Shown: positions 44,340 to 53,931, counted from the first letter of the stretch. The stretch is 64,000 bases of DNA from Pectobacterium cacticida (GCF_036885195.1 NZ_CP133656.1:2232001-2296000), one strand, 5' to 3'. Program-made: numbers and translations. The notes: generated from the letters alone by a model not told the origin.

Positions 44340-44355
44340 TGTTAGCGTAACGACA
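44340..44355. promoter_or_regulatory. NifA activator site of nifJ
   Basis: TGTTAGCGTAACGACA fits TGT-N10-ACA. It lies 105 bases before the -24/-12 promoter of nifJ, a usual distance for a looped NifA. Region 44201-44339 shows nothing else of note. Confidence 0.75.
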
Positions 44356-44460
44356 AGTGGCTAACAAATGTGTGCTGAAACCGTCAATGGCGACAACCCT
44401 GCCTGACACGCAATCGCAACTACGCGCAGTAAATCAAAGCGTTGACCAAAATCTTCAGCT

Positions 44461-44476
44461 TGGCATGCCCCATGCT
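44461..44476 (+). promoter_or_regulatory. Sigma54 promoter of nifJ
   Basis: TGGCATGCCCCATGCT matches TGGCAYR-N4-TTGCW with one mismatch; GG (44462) and GC (44474) are ten bases apart. Expected start near 44487, 41 bases before nifJ. Confidence 0.8.
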
Positions 44477-44527
44477 TACCTCTTTACCAAATCTTGAATT
44501 GAGCAACATCGAGTTGGAGAGAGAATC

Positions 44528-47500
44528 ATGCCGAAAAAAATGAAGACCATGGACGGAAATACGGCGGCGGCCTATGTGTCTTATGCCTTCACGGACGTTA
44601 CCGCGATTTATCCTATTACACCTTCGACTCCGATGGCAGAAAGTGTTGATGAATGGGCCGCACAGGGTAAAAAAAACCTGTTCGGTCAGACGGTGAAAAT
44701 CATCGAGATGCAGTCCGAGTCCGGTGCCGCCGGGGCAATACACGGCGCCTTGCAGGCTGGCGCTCTGGCGACCACTTATACCGCTTCGCAAGGGTTATTA
44801 TTAATGACGCCGAACCTGTACAAAATTGCGGGTGAATTGTTGCCCGCTGTTTTTCATGTCAGCGCGCGTGCTCTGGCAACCAATTCGTTGAATATCTTTG
44901 GTGACCATCAGGACGTCATGGCTGTTCGCCAGACCGGTTGCGCCATGCTGGTAGAAAGCAGCGTCCAGGAGGTGATGGATCTTGCCGCAGTGGCACATCT
45001 GACTGCCATAAAAGGGCGTATCCCGTTTATCAATTTCTTTGATGGTTTCCGTACGTCTCACGAAATCCAGAAAATCGAAGTGCTCGATTATGAAGATTTG
45101 GGCGCGTTGCTGGACCGGGAAGCCGTGGCGCGTTTTCGCCAGAATGCCTTACATCCGGACCATCCGGTTATCCGGGGTACGGCACAAAACCCGGATATTT
45201 ATTTCCAGGAGCGTGAGGCATCAAATAAATTCTACATGGCTCTGCCGGAAATGGTGGAGTCATACATGGAGAAAATCAGCGCCCTTACCGGTCGTGAGTA
45301 TCATCTGTTCAACTATTACGGTGCGCCGGATGCTGTGCGGATGATTATTGCTATGGGATCGGTATGCGAAACCATTCAGGAAACGGTGGATTATCTCAAT
45401 GCCTGCGGCGAAAAGGTCGGCGTGCTGACCGTCCACCTTTATCGGCCTTTTTCTTTATCGCATTTTTTCAAATATATTCCGAAGAGTGTCAGCAACATTG
45501 CCGTTCTCGATCGGACAAAAGAACCCGGTTCACTGGCTGAACCGCTGTATCTCGATGTGAAGAGTGCGTTCTATAACAGCGACTGGCGTCCGGTCATTGT
45601 CGGCGGCCGCTATGCGTTGGGCGGCAAAGATATTCTACCTTCCCACATTATGTCCGTCTTCAATAACCTAGCGTCTGAACGTCCGCGCGATGGTTTTACG
45701 GTGGGGATCAACGACGATGTCACCTTCACCTCATTGCCCCCCTCAGACCGTAGCCTTGATACATCATCTAACGGAACGACTGCCTGCAAATTCTGGGGAC
45801 TGGGTTCAGACGGGACGGTCGGGGCGAATAAAAGCGCCATCAAAATTATCGGCGACAACACCGACATGTTCGCGCAGGCCTACTTCGCTTATGACTCTAA
45901 AAAGTCCGGTGGCGTCACGATGTCGCATCTGCGTTTCGGTCATAGCCCGATCAAATCCCCGTATTTAATCGATAAAGCGGATTTTATTTCGTGCTCACAA
46001 CAATCCTACGTTCACAAATATCACCTGCTGGCAGGGCTGAAACCGGGTGGAACCTTCCTGCTCAACTGTAGCTGGGATGTCGCGGAGCTAGACGAAAAAC
46101 TGCCTGTTGCCATGAAGCGCTATATAGCCGCAAACAATATCCAGTTTTATATCGTCAATGCCATCGGGATCGCCCAGAAACTGGGGCTGGGCGGGCGCTT
46201 TAATATGATCATGCAATCGGCTTTCTTCAAACTGGCAGACATCATTCCTCCGGCTCAGGCCGTGGAATACCTGAAACAGAGCATTGAGCATACATACGGT
46301 AATAAAGGCCAGAAGGTGGTCGATATGAATAATCTGGCGGTGGACAGCGGTTTTGAGTCTGTGTTGCAGGTCAATGTTCCGGTGGCGTGGAACCACCTGG
46401 AGGACAATGTTGTATCGTCTAAATCATTACCTGCATTTATCAAAGATATTCTGATCCCGATGAATAGGCAGGAAGGCGATTCGTTACCCGTCAGCACGTT
46501 TACCGGCATCGAGGATGGCACCTTTCCGTCCGGCACGGCGGCCTATGAAAAACGCGGTGTGGCAATTAATGTGCCCGTGTGGCAGCCGGATAAATGTACC
46601 CAATGTAACCAATGTGCCTTTATCTGCCCTCACGCGGCTATCCGCCCTGTATTGATTTCTGAAGAAGAAAAACAAAATGCACCGGCAGGGTTCAGCGCCA
46701 TACTGGCCAGCGGAGCAGAAGATGCCTGGTATCGCCTCGCCATTTCTCCACTCGATTGCTCTGGTTGTGGTAACTGCGCCGATGTCTGCCCGGTCAAAGG
46801 CAAGGCGCTGGCCATGCAATCGCTGGAATCTCAGGAGCATGAAATTGATCTGTGGGACCATGCGCTCACCCTGACACCCAAAGCCAATCCGCAAAATAAA
46901 TTCACCGTGAAAGGAAGCCAGTTTGAACAACCCCTGCTGGAGTTCTCCGGCGCCTGCGGGGGATGTGGTGAAACGCCTTACGCCAAGCTAGTGACTCAGT
47001 TATTTGGCGACAGAATGATGATTGCCAATGCCACCGGTTGCTCATCTATCTGGGGCGCAAGCGCACCCTCTATTCCTTATACCACTAATCACAAAGGGCA
47101 TGGACCAACCTGGGCCAACTCACTTTTTGAAGATAACGCCGAGTTTGGTCTTGGCATGCTGCTGGGCGTGGATGCGCTTCGTGATGCCCTCGCCACACAG
47201 GTTAAGGCCGCGCTCAATCATGACTCGGAAGCACCACTGGACGCTGAACTGGCAGACTGCCTGAGTGACTGGCTGGCCAATAAAGATCGGGGTGAAGGGA
47301 CCCGAGAACGGGCAGAAAAAGTGGTGGCGCTTCTGGCTTCTCAAGTGCCGGGAAAAAATCCATATATAGACAATATCTATGCCCATCGTGATTATTTGGC
47401 GAAACGTTCTCACTGGATTTTTGGTGGTGACGGCTGGGCCTATGACATCGGTTTCGGAGGGCTGGATCATGTGCTGGCATCGGGTAAGGATATCAACGTT

Positions 47501-48052
47501 CTGGTATTTGATACCGAGGTCTATTCCAACACGGGCGGCCAGTCGTCTAAATCGACGCCCGCGGCCGCCATTGCGCAATTTGCGGCCAATGGCAAGAAAA
47601 CCCGAAAGAAAGATCTGGGCATGATGGCGATGAGTTACGGCTACGTGTATGTCGCACAAATCGCTATGGGAGCCGACAGAAATCAGACGATACGGGCGAT
47701 TGCTGAAGCCGAAGCCTATCCAGGACCTTCCCTCATTATTGCTTATGCAGCCTGTATCAATCACGGTTTGCGTATTGGTATGGGACGCAGTCAGCATGAA
47801 GCCAGACGCGCTGTCGAGGCGGGATATTGGGCAAATTACCGCTATCACCCGCAACGGAAAGATGCAGGTAAAAATCCGTTCATCCTCGATTCTGATGAGC
47901 CAGAAGAGGATTTCCAGGAATTTCTGGCGGGCGAAGTTCGCTACTCGTCATTGAAAAAGCTGTATCCGGAATTTGCCGAGTCTTTGTTTAAAAAGACGGA
48001 AGACGATGCTCGTGAACGACGTGAAGGTTATAAAAAACTCGCGTCATCCTGA
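44528..48052 (+). CDS. nifJ: Pyruvate:flavodoxin oxidoreductase NifJ
   Basis: A 1174-residue thiamine-diphosphate iron-sulfur enzyme that oxidises pyruvate to acetyl-CoA and passes electrons to flavodoxin NifF for nitrogenase. N-terminal pyrimidine-binding domain (DGNTAAAYVSYAFTDVTAIYPITPSTPM in parts), domain with VLDRTKEPGS, two 4Fe-4S motifs (Cys690/693/696/700 and 744/747/750/754), and a C-terminal ThDP domain (GACGGCGETPY, GCSSIWGASAPS, GGDGWAYDIGFGGLDHVLASG). Length is usual. GGAGAG precedes ATG 44528. Sigma54 and NifA sites are upstream. nifF follows 64 bases later. Confidence 0.98.
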   Translation: MPKKMKTMDGNTAAAYVSYAFTDVTAIYPITPSTPMAESVDEWAAQGKKNLFGQTVKIIEMQSESGAAGAIHGALQAGALATTYTASQGLLLMTPNLYKIAGELLPAVFHVSARALATNSLNIFGDHQDVMAVRQTGCAMLVESSVQEVMDLAAVAHLTAIKGRIPFINFFDGFRTSHEIQKIEVLDYEDLGALLDREAVARFRQNALHPDHPVIRGTAQNPDIYFQEREASNKFYMALPEMVESYMEKISALTGREYHLFNYYGAPDAVRMIIAMGSVCETIQETVDYLNACGEKVGVLTVHLYRPFSLSHFFKYIPKSVSNIAVLDRTKEPGSLAEPLYLDVKSAFYNSDWRPVIVGGRYALGGKDILPSHIMSVFNNLASERPRDGFTVGINDDVTFTSLPPSDRSLDTSSNGTTACKFWGLGSDGTVGANKSAIKIIGDNTDMFAQAYFAYDSKKSGGVTMSHLRFGHSPIKSPYLIDKADFISCSQQSYVHKYHLLAGLKPGGTFLLNCSWDVAELDEKLPVAMKRYIAANNIQFYIVNAIGIAQKLGLGGRFNMIMQSAFFKLADIIPPAQAVEYLKQSIEHTYGNKGQKVVDMNNLAVDSGFESVLQVNVPVAWNHLEDNVVSSKSLPAFIKDILIPMNRQEGDSLPVSTFTGIEDGTFPSGTAAYEKRGVAINVPVWQPDKCTQCNQCAFICPHAAIRPVLISEEEKQNAPAGFSAILASGAEDAWYRLAISPLDCSGCGNCADVCPVKGKALAMQSLESQEHEIDLWDHALTLTPKANPQNKFTVKGSQFEQPLLEFSGACGGCGETPYAKLVTQLFGDRMMIANATGCSSIWGASAPSIPYTTNHKGHGPTWANSLFEDNAEFGLGMLLGVDALRDALATQVKAALNHDSEAPLDAELADCLSDWLANKDRGEGTRERAEKVVALLASQVPGKNPYIDNIYAHRDYLAKRSHWIFGGDGWAYDIGFGGLDHVLASGKDINVLVFDTEVYSNTGGQSSKSTPAAAIAQFAANGKKTRKKDLGMMAMSYGYVYVAQIAMGADRNQTIRAIAEAEAYPGPSLIIAYAACINHGLRIGMGRSQHEARRAVEAGYWANYRYHPQRKDAGKNPFILDSDEPEEDFQEFLAGEVRYSSLKKLYPEFAESLFKKTEDDARERREGYKKLASS

Positions 48053-48116
48053 GCGAAAACGACGCGTTGTCTTAGTCCACTCTTTTAACAGGCGTTTGAT
48101 ATATCAGGAGATAATT

Positions 48117-48650
48117 ATGGCTACCATCGGTATTTTTTTTGGATCTGATACAGGGCAAACAAGAAAAGTTGCAAAACTTATCTACCAGAAATTGGACGGC
48201 ATTGCCGACGCGCCTCTGGATGTCCGGCGTGCAACCCGTGAACAGTTTTTATCCTACCCGGTATTGCTGCTGGGTACGCCAACGCTGGGCGATGGCGAGT
48301 TGCCAGGCGTGGATACCGGCTGTCAGTATAACTCCTGGCTGGAGTTCATCAGCACGCTGTCCGAAGCCGATCTGACTGGTAAAACAGTGGCCTTATTCGG
48401 GCTGGGCGATCAGCTTAATTATTCCAAAAATTTTGTGAGTGCAATGCGGATCCTCTATGACCTCGCCATTTCGCGTGGTGCCCGCATTGTAGGTCAGTGG
48501 CCACGTGAAGGTTATAAATTCTCGTTCTCCGCCGCACTGCTGGAAAACAATGAATTTGTCGGCCTGCCACTGGATCAGGAAAATCAGTATGATCTGACCG
48601 AGGAGCGCATTGACGCGTGGTTGGGGGTGCTCAAACAGGCTGTGCTCTGA
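48117..48650 (+). CDS. nifF: Nitrogenase flavodoxin NifF
   Basis: A 177-residue long-chain flavodoxin carrying electrons from NifJ to the Fe protein NifH. The FMN phosphate loop GSDTGQTRKVAK (about 9-20), the GTPTLGDGELPG loop and FGLGDQLNYSKNFVSAM are intact. ATG 48117 has AGGAGAT upstream; a long frame extension into nifJ is not real. In Klebsiella nifF lies between nifM and nifL; here it sits behind nifJ and can be co-transcribed with its donor. No separate promoter was seen in the 64-base gap. Confidence 0.97.
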   Translation: MATIGIFFGSDTGQTRKVAKLIYQKLDGIADAPLDVRRATREQFLSYPVLLLGTPTLGDGELPGVDTGCQYNSWLEFISTLSEADLTGKTVALFGLGDQLNYSKNFVSAMRILYDLAISRGARIVGQWPREGYKFSFSAALLENNEFVGLPLDQENQYDLTEERIDAWLGVLKQAVL

Positions 48651-48680
48651 CCCTCCGGTGATGGCACCTCCGCTAAAAAG

Positions 48681-48708
48681 ACAAAACCAGCCGTCTGGCT
48701 GGTTTTGT
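48681..48708. terminator. Bidirectional terminator between nifF and nifQ
   Basis: Perfect 12-bp arms ACAAAACCAGCC (48681-48692) and GGCTGGTTTTGT (48697-48708) around GTCT, with T/A-rich ends on both strands. It separates the convergent nifJF and nifBQ units. Confidence 0.9.
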
Positions 48709-48786
48709 TCTATCGACAGGAGTCGATTTTTTGCTCACTCGCTCTGGTCATTGCGGGTGAAATACGCAGAACCCGAGGCGCTACGC

Positions 48787-49302
48787 CTATTCTTCCGGCG
48801 CAAAGCAGGTGTTCCATTCACAGCATTCGTTACAGCTTGGCGAGCGACAGACGATTTCGCCCAGCGACCCAATACATTGTTGGCGATAGAAGAACTTTTT
48901 CCAACGCATGTTCTGATGATTAAGCCTGACCAGTTCAGGAAAGCAATCAGCCATCAGATCGCGCAGTTCAGCGCGGGAATCCAGCCCAAGATCCTGCCAC
49001 AGATGATCAAACCCCATCGAGGCCGTGGCGATCAGTGCATGCATCGGTGCGGCCTCCGGCACCTGTGACTGTGAGAGCCAGCGCGCCAGTTGTTCACGTT
49101 CCCGGGTTCGGGTCTGTTGCAGCAGCCCGAGCAGTTTTTGCTGCTCGAGTTGCCATGTGGACAGCATCGGCGCGGTGTGTCCGGTATATTGCAACAAGGC
49201 CTGCCAGGCGGCATCATCCAGCCCCATCTGCGGCGGGAAATGCGAGCGTCCAGCGAGATGCAATGACACCAACCGGCGCAACCACCCTTGCGCGCCGTTC
49301 AT
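48787..49302 (-). CDS. nifQ: Molybdenum-supply protein NifQ
   Basis: A 171-residue protein thought to carry a Mo-Fe-S cluster and give molybdenum to FeMo-co synthesis. The C-terminal motif C-x4-C-x2-C-x5-C is present (Cys152, 157, 160, 166), with an extra Cys161. A conserved MGFDHLWQDLGL segment precedes it. ATG 49302 shares a base with the nifB stop (TGATG), so it is coupled to nifB; the longer frame into nifB is not needed. Confidence 0.94.
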   Translation of the reverse strand: MNGAQGWLRRLVSLHLAGRSHFPPQMGLDDAAWQALLQYTGHTAPMLSTWQLEQQKLLGLLQQTRTREREQLARWLSQSQVPEAAPMHALIATASMGFDHLWQDLGLDSRAELRDLMADCFPELVRLNHQNMRWKKFFYRQQCIGSLGEIVCRSPSCNECCEWNTCFAPEE

Positions 49303-50696
49303 CACGCCACCCCGCGAATGCTGATTTCCCCCCGGGCTAGCTTTCGTTGCTGCCACCATTGCGCCAACACGGTGTCAACCGACTGCCAGGCGCCATCCAC
49401 CTGCGGTTCGATGCCAGCCGCTTCCAGCCGTTTCCAGGGCGTCAGGCCTATGCGCGCGCAGAATACCGCTTTAACATCCGCCAGCAATGCCAGCAAGGCA
49501 TCCATATTTTCCGTGGCATCTTGCGGCTCGCAGTCATCCGGCGAACGGCAATAGCGGGGCGTAAAACGCTGCCCGACCTGCATCACGCCCGCCGCCGACA
49601 GACTGTACAGCGTAAAACGATCGGCGTGACCGAAGTGCTGATCGACAGCCTGCCCTTGCGACGTTGCCACCGCCACCAGACAGGCGTCCGCTTCTTCGGA
49701 TTCGCCCTGCGATACAATACTTGCGTGAAGCTGTGCACGCTGATGCAACACCGGTAAGTAAGGCGGCGGATTAACCGGCACGGAGGCCAGCGGGAAAGCC
49801 GCATTGCGATCTTCACCCAGCATGCCGATGGCATCTGCGCGGCACTGATGGCAGTGCATCATCTGCGGCATCGAAATACCGCAGGCTTTTCGCACCGAGG
49901 CCACCATGTCGGCGTCCGGTTCCGGCTGCCCGTTCAGCCCGAATACGGTCCCGTGTTCGGGACGAGAAATCAGCGGCATAATGTTATGTAAAAACGCGCC
50001 CCATTCGCTCGCCTGCTGGCTAACCGCCTGCATATGCCGGTCATTAATCCCTGGGATCAGCACTGAGTTGATTTTCACCAGCACGCCTTTTTCAATCAGC
50101 TTTCTGATGCCCTCAGCCTGACGTTCAATCAGCAGGTCTGCCGCCATCCGCCCGGTATATCGTTCGCCTTCATACCACAACCAGGCATAGATTTTTTCGG
50201 CCACGGCCGGATCCAGCGCATTCATCGTCACCGTGACATGATCCACACCGATATCCACCAGTCGGTCCACCACATCCGGCAGCATCAGGCCATTGGTAGA
50301 AAGACACAGTTTGAGATCCGGCAGTTGCTGGCGCAGCAGTTCGAGCGTCTGGAACGTGCGACCGATATTAGCCAGCGGATCGCCTGGCCCTGCGATGCCG
50401 ACCACGGAAAGTTGCGGGATCGCCGCTGCCACCTGACGGGCTTTGGCCACCGCCTGTTCGGGAAGCAACAATTCCGACACGACGCCAGGACGTGATTCAT
50501 TACTGCAATCGTATTTCCGATTACAGTAATGGCATTGCAGATTACAGGCTGGGGCAACGGCCAGATGCATTCTGGCAAAGCGATGATGTCCGCTGACGGA
50601 ATAACACGGGTGCTGCGCCGCTTTACGAGCCAGTTGTTTATTAACACGGTGCTGGCCTTGTCCGGCGCAACCCGCAGAGGAGGGACAGGATGTCAT
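49302..50696 (-). CDS. nifB: FeMo-cofactor core synthase NifB
   Basis: A 464-residue radical SAM enzyme building the 8Fe-9S-C NifB-co with a central carbide. The radical SAM motif is Cys51-x3-Cys55-x2-Cys58 (ACNLQCHYCNRKYDC). Further family parts: VGIAGPGDPLAN, CLSTNGL, MPLISRPEHGTVFG and CHQCRADAIGMLGED. A NifX-like C-terminal domain (about 330-450; VAVATSQGQAVDQHFGHADRF) completes the Klebsiella-type fusion. ATG 50696 has AAGG upstream. Sigma54 and NifA sites lie in the 194-base gap to nifA. Confidence 0.98.
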   Translation of the reverse strand: MTSCPSSAGCAGQGQHRVNKQLARKAAQHPCYSVSGHHRFARMHLAVAPACNLQCHYCNRKYDCSNESRPGVVSELLLPEQAVAKARQVAAAIPQLSVVGIAGPGDPLANIGRTFQTLELLRQQLPDLKLCLSTNGLMLPDVVDRLVDIGVDHVTVTMNALDPAVAEKIYAWLWYEGERYTGRMAADLLIERQAEGIRKLIEKGVLVKINSVLIPGINDRHMQAVSQQASEWGAFLHNIMPLISRPEHGTVFGLNGQPEPDADMVASVRKACGISMPQMMHCHQCRADAIGMLGEDRNAAFPLASVPVNPPPYLPVLHQRAQLHASIVSQGESEEADACLVAVATSQGQAVDQHFGHADRFTLYSLSAAGVMQVGQRFTPRYCRSPDDCEPQDATENMDALLALLADVKAVFCARIGLTPWKRLEAAGIEPQVDGAWQSVDTVLAQWWQQRKLARGEISIRGVA

Positions 50697-50733
50697 AGCG
50701 GTAAACCTTAATCAGCAGAAGGTTCTGCATATT

Positions 50734-50749
50734 TGCAAAGAACATACCG
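50734..50749 (-). promoter_or_regulatory. Sigma54 promoter of nifBQ
   Basis: Read leftward, CGGTATGTTCTTTGCA matches the -24/-12 consensus with GG and GC ten bases apart and a perfect TTGCA. Expected start near 50723, about 27 bases before nifB. Confidence 0.8.
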
Positions 50750-50841
50750 TTGATGAAGACAGTAAAAAACGTGATTTATTAACATCTTATATCGGGAATG
50801 CGCAGGGGTTATTTGTCAGATTTATGGCGTTGTGCCGACAT

Positions 50842-50857
50842 TGTTTCAAAAGCAACA
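50842..50857. promoter_or_regulatory. NifA activator site of nifBQ in a long inverted repeat
   Basis: TGTTTCAAAAGCAACA fits TGT-N10-ACA, 93 bases upstream of the nifB -24 element. It forms the centre of a larger inverted repeat with outer arms GTGCCGAC (50832-50839) and GTCGGCAC (50860-50867), just after the nifA stop, so it may also fold as an mRNA end hairpin for nifLA. There is no U tract. Confidence 0.72.
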
Positions 50858-50890
50858 AGGTCGGCACGTCGCCATGACAGGAAGACCAGA

Positions 50891-52447
50891 TCAGATGCGG
50901 TGCATGTTGATGTCCATAATTTGAATGCGGTAGGCAATCTGGCGCGGCGTCATACCCAGTAATCTGGCCGCTTTAGCTTGCACCCAACCGGTTTTTTCCA
51001 ATGCCGCAATCACCCGCTGACGTTCGTCGAGATCCTGATCCAGCCAGCTTTCGTCTGCCGCCACAGGCGGTCTGGGTTTGGCGGACAGCGCCGGGGATTC
51101 GTGGTGATTGAACAGGATCACGTCGCGGTCGATCAGCCCCTCATCGGTCATTACCGAGGCCCGTTCAAGGCAGTTTTCCAGTTCACGCACATTGCCCGGC
51201 CAGCTGTAGGTCATCAGCAGACGCACCGCGCCGTCGCTGATGCGCAGATCCCGCCCCTGACGCAGCGCAATCTTTTTGACCAGAAACGGCGCCAGCTCGG
51301 CGATATCGTCCAGACGTTCACGCAACGCCGGCAACGAAACCGGCATCACATTCAGGCGATAATACAGATCCTCGCGAAAATTCCCGGCACGCACTTCCTC
51401 CTCAAGATTACGATTAGTGGCGGCAATAATGCGCACATCCACTTTCAGCGTGGTGTCGCCCCCGACCCGTTCCATTTCACCTTCCTGCAAAATACGCAAC
51501 AGCTTAGCCTGAAACGATGCGCTCGATTCGCCGATTTCATCAAGAAATAACGTGCCGCCGTCCGCCAGTTCAAAGCGCCCTTTGCGGGTGCGGATAGCGC
51601 CGGTGAAGGCCCCTTTTTCATGGCCGAACAGTTCGCTTTCCAGCAGGTTATCCGGCAGCGCGGCGCAGTTGAATTTCACAAACGGCGCGGCCGCGCGTGG
51701 CGAGTTGTAATGAATAGCGTTGGCGATAAGTTCCTTGCCTGTGCCGCTTTCGCCCCGGACCAATACCGTGGTATCCCACTTGGAAACCTGACGTAAAATG
51801 TCCATGGTCTGGCGCATCGCCTGGCTTTTACCGACCATCTGATCGAAACCAAACTGGCGCGGAGCACTGCAACGCACTGGCGTCTGGGCAGGTAACGATT
51901 CCGGTGGCGTAGCGAAACGCAATGGCTGGCTAATGAGATTCGCCACCATTTCCAAGAAACGCGTACTGGCCGTCAGCCGGTCTTCGTGCAACGCCATCGG
52001 CTGTGCCACCAGCACACCCGCAGGTAGATTATCCGCACCGGGAATCGGCACCCCAATCAGTGGCAGGCTGTAATCATAAATATTCAGGCGATCGAGAAAA
52101 CGCTGATCGTCTGAGATACGCGGTAAGACCAGCGACTGACGCTGACTCATCACCGCGCCGATCACGCCTTCCCCCATGCGGTAACGGACATGGCGGGTCT
52201 CTTTTTTCCTTTCGCCGTCGATGCCGTGCAGGGACTCCACAAAGAGCGCATTGCGTTCTTTATCAAACAGACACACCATGCCGTATTGCATAAAAGCATG
52301 ATCGTGCAGCACTTCGAGGATCGCCGCCAGCGCGCGCCCGGTATTGCTTTCCTGACTCAGCGCCACGCTAATGCGATAAAGCGCCGTAAACTGAGCAGAT
52401 AGGTCAAAACGCCTGATAACCGGGTCCGCAGTAGGTAACTGAGTCAT
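50891..52447 (-). CDS. nifA: Nitrogen-fixation activator NifA
   Basis: A 518-residue sigma54 activator of all nif operons. N-terminal GAF domain (about 20-170), AAA+ domain (about 205-435) with Walker A GESGTGKE, the sigma54-contact loop GAFTGA, Walker B GGTLFLDEIGE and R-finger region, and a C-terminal FIS-type helix-turn-helix (WVQAKAARLLGMTPRQIAYRIQ). The linker between AAA+ and HTH has no Cys pair, so unlike rhizobial NifA it should not sense oxygen itself and depends on NifL. ATG 52447 overlaps the nifL stop by four bases. Confidence 0.98.
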   Translation of the reverse strand: MTQLPTADPVIRRFDLSAQFTALYRISVALSQESNTGRALAAILEVLHDHAFMQYGMVCLFDKERNALFVESLHGIDGERKKETRHVRYRMGEGVIGAVMSQRQSLVLPRISDDQRFLDRLNIYDYSLPLIGVPIPGADNLPAGVLVAQPMALHEDRLTASTRFLEMVANLISQPLRFATPPESLPAQTPVRCSAPRQFGFDQMVGKSQAMRQTMDILRQVSKWDTTVLVRGESGTGKELIANAIHYNSPRAAAPFVKFNCAALPDNLLESELFGHEKGAFTGAIRTRKGRFELADGGTLFLDEIGESSASFQAKLLRILQEGEMERVGGDTTLKVDVRIIAATNRNLEEEVRAGNFREDLYYRLNVMPVSLPALRERLDDIAELAPFLVKKIALRQGRDLRISDGAVRLLMTYSWPGNVRELENCLERASVMTDEGLIDRDVILFNHHESPALSAKPRPPVAADESWLDQDLDERQRVIAALEKTGWVQAKAARLLGMTPRQIAYRIQIMDINMHRI

Positions 52448-53931
52448 TGTAAACCTCCGGTGATAGCCTGCTGTAACGGTAGACGTAGCGTCAGCGAGGT
52501 GCAGCCATCGGGGCGGGCCGAGAGATCTAACGCGCCCCGATGATGAGCGATCAGCGTCTGGATAAGGCGCAGTTCCATACCATTCCCCGGACGGGAAAAT
52601 GTCGCCTCCGGGCGGGCATAACGCACCAACTTACGCGGCACGTTATCGGTAATGTCAAAACACAGCCAGCCTTCATCCTGCCTGGCCACAATGCTCATTG
52701 ACAGCATCAGTGACGGCATGGCCTGCGCTTGTGACAGTGTGTGATCAATCCATAAGCTCAGCGCGGTGAGGATTTGCGTTCGTTGCCCGAAAGCTTGCAA
52801 ATCAGACGGCGTCGCAACGGCGCGCAATTCGCCGTCACTGAGAAAATGGCTGTCGTATAACGCACTCAGATCGTCAAAGAATTCACTGACCGACCATTCG
52901 GCTTGCGGCTCAAAATCCAACGATGGACGGCAGGCTTGCAACCTATTCACTGCCTGCTCACCTTCACGCCAGGCATATTCCAGCGCCATATTATTGCCTT
53001 CTTCGCCGTTAAGACGGCGCGCCGCCGCCAGCATATTGATAGGCCCGTTAAGCTGGATCAATGCCGCATCGAGCGATTCGCGGATAGCCGCCAGTAATTT
53101 TCCATTGGTGAGTTTTTGCTTGAGACGGTCAAGATAACCCTGCGACTGACGGTGATGCTGATCGGTGCAGTCGGTCAGCACAATCAGCTTCCCCGGCGCG
53201 GTAATGCTGGTAAAGAAGCGGCTGGCCTCTTCATTGACGCCCTGCAATGCCCACTGACCGAAAGAAAACCAGCGTACGTTGCCGCGCATCGGAACCGGCA
53301 CCAACTCACCACTGTTCAGCTCCTCTTTGCGTTGCGGGTAGCCCATTTCGGCCAACAGTTCTTTACCTCCACAGTCAGCACACAAGGTTTTATAGGCCAG
53401 ATTGTCCATTACCACGTTGTCTTGCTCATCCACCACCACCACGGCGGCGGGAATATTATTCAGCACTTCCGTTATTAAGGTGATGTGATTGCGTAACCGC
53501 TGTTCCAGCGCATATTTTTCGCTGATATCTTTGTGCATGCCGAGGTAATGCTCCACCTGCCCGTCGGCGTCTAAAATGGGGGTAATAGTGACATCCGCCA
53601 GATACAGCGATCGGTTATTGCGCCGGTTGATTAACTGGCCGCTCCAGGATTTGCCTTGCAATAACGTACGCCACATGTCGTCATAGATAGCTTTTGGCGT
53701 CTGTTGGCTGGCCAGCAGGCGGTGGTTTTCGCCCATCAGCGTCTCAAGGGCAAATCCCGTCAGGCGACAAAATGCCGGATTGGCATAGCAAATGCGCGCC
53801 TGCGGATCGGTCAGCGAAATCGCCACCGACGATTGTTCAACCACGGTATAAAACAGTGAAGGATGTTGCAGCGACAAGCGACTGGCGATATTCCCCTCAG
53901 GAAATGATGCTGATAACGCCGTTATGCTCAT
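52444..53931 (-). CDS. nifL: NifA antagonist flavoprotein NifL
   Basis: A 495-residue sensor that holds NifA inactive when oxygen or fixed nitrogen is present. N-terminal PAS domain (about 25-140; SVAISLTDPQARICYANPAFCRLTG, GMHKDIS) should bind FAD; a second PAS-like region (about 150-260; PAAVVVVDEQDNVVMDNLAY) and a GHKL-like C-terminus (about 370-490; FDITDNVP, NGMELRLIQTLIAHHRG) follow. No phosphate-accepting His box is evident, as is usual. AAGGAGAG precedes ATG 53931. Coupled to nifA. Confidence 0.96.
   Translation of the reverse strand: MSITALSASFPEGNIASRLSLQHPSLFYTVVEQSSVAISLTDPQARICYANPAFCRLTGFALETLMGENHRLLASQQTPKAIYDDMWRTLLQGKSWSGQLINRRNNRSLYLADVTITPILDADGQVEHYLGMHKDISEKYALEQRLRNHITLITEVLNNIPAAVVVVDEQDNVVMDNLAYKTLCADCGGKELLAEMGYPQRKEELNSGELVPVPMRGNVRWFSFGQWALQGVNEEASRFFTSITAPGKLIVLTDCTDQHHRQSQGYLDRLKQKLTNGKLLAAIRESLDAALIQLNGPINMLAAARRLNGEEGNNMALEYAWREGEQAVNRLQACRPSLDFEPQAEWSVSEFFDDLSALYDSHFLSDGELRAVATPSDLQAFGQRTQILTALSLWIDHTLSQAQAMPSLMLSMSIVARQDEGWLCFDITDNVPRKLVRYARPEATFSRPGNGMELRLIQTLIAHHRGALDLSARPDGCTSLTLRLPLQQAITGGLQ

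Noticed and set aside
47120..47854. 244-codon frame antisense to nifJ
   Set aside because: Long only because nifJ codon use leaves few stops in that frame; nifJ is certain.
50832..50867. Hairpin after nifA taken as a simple intrinsic terminator
   Set aside because: No U tract; it is better described as an inverted repeat around the nifB activator site.
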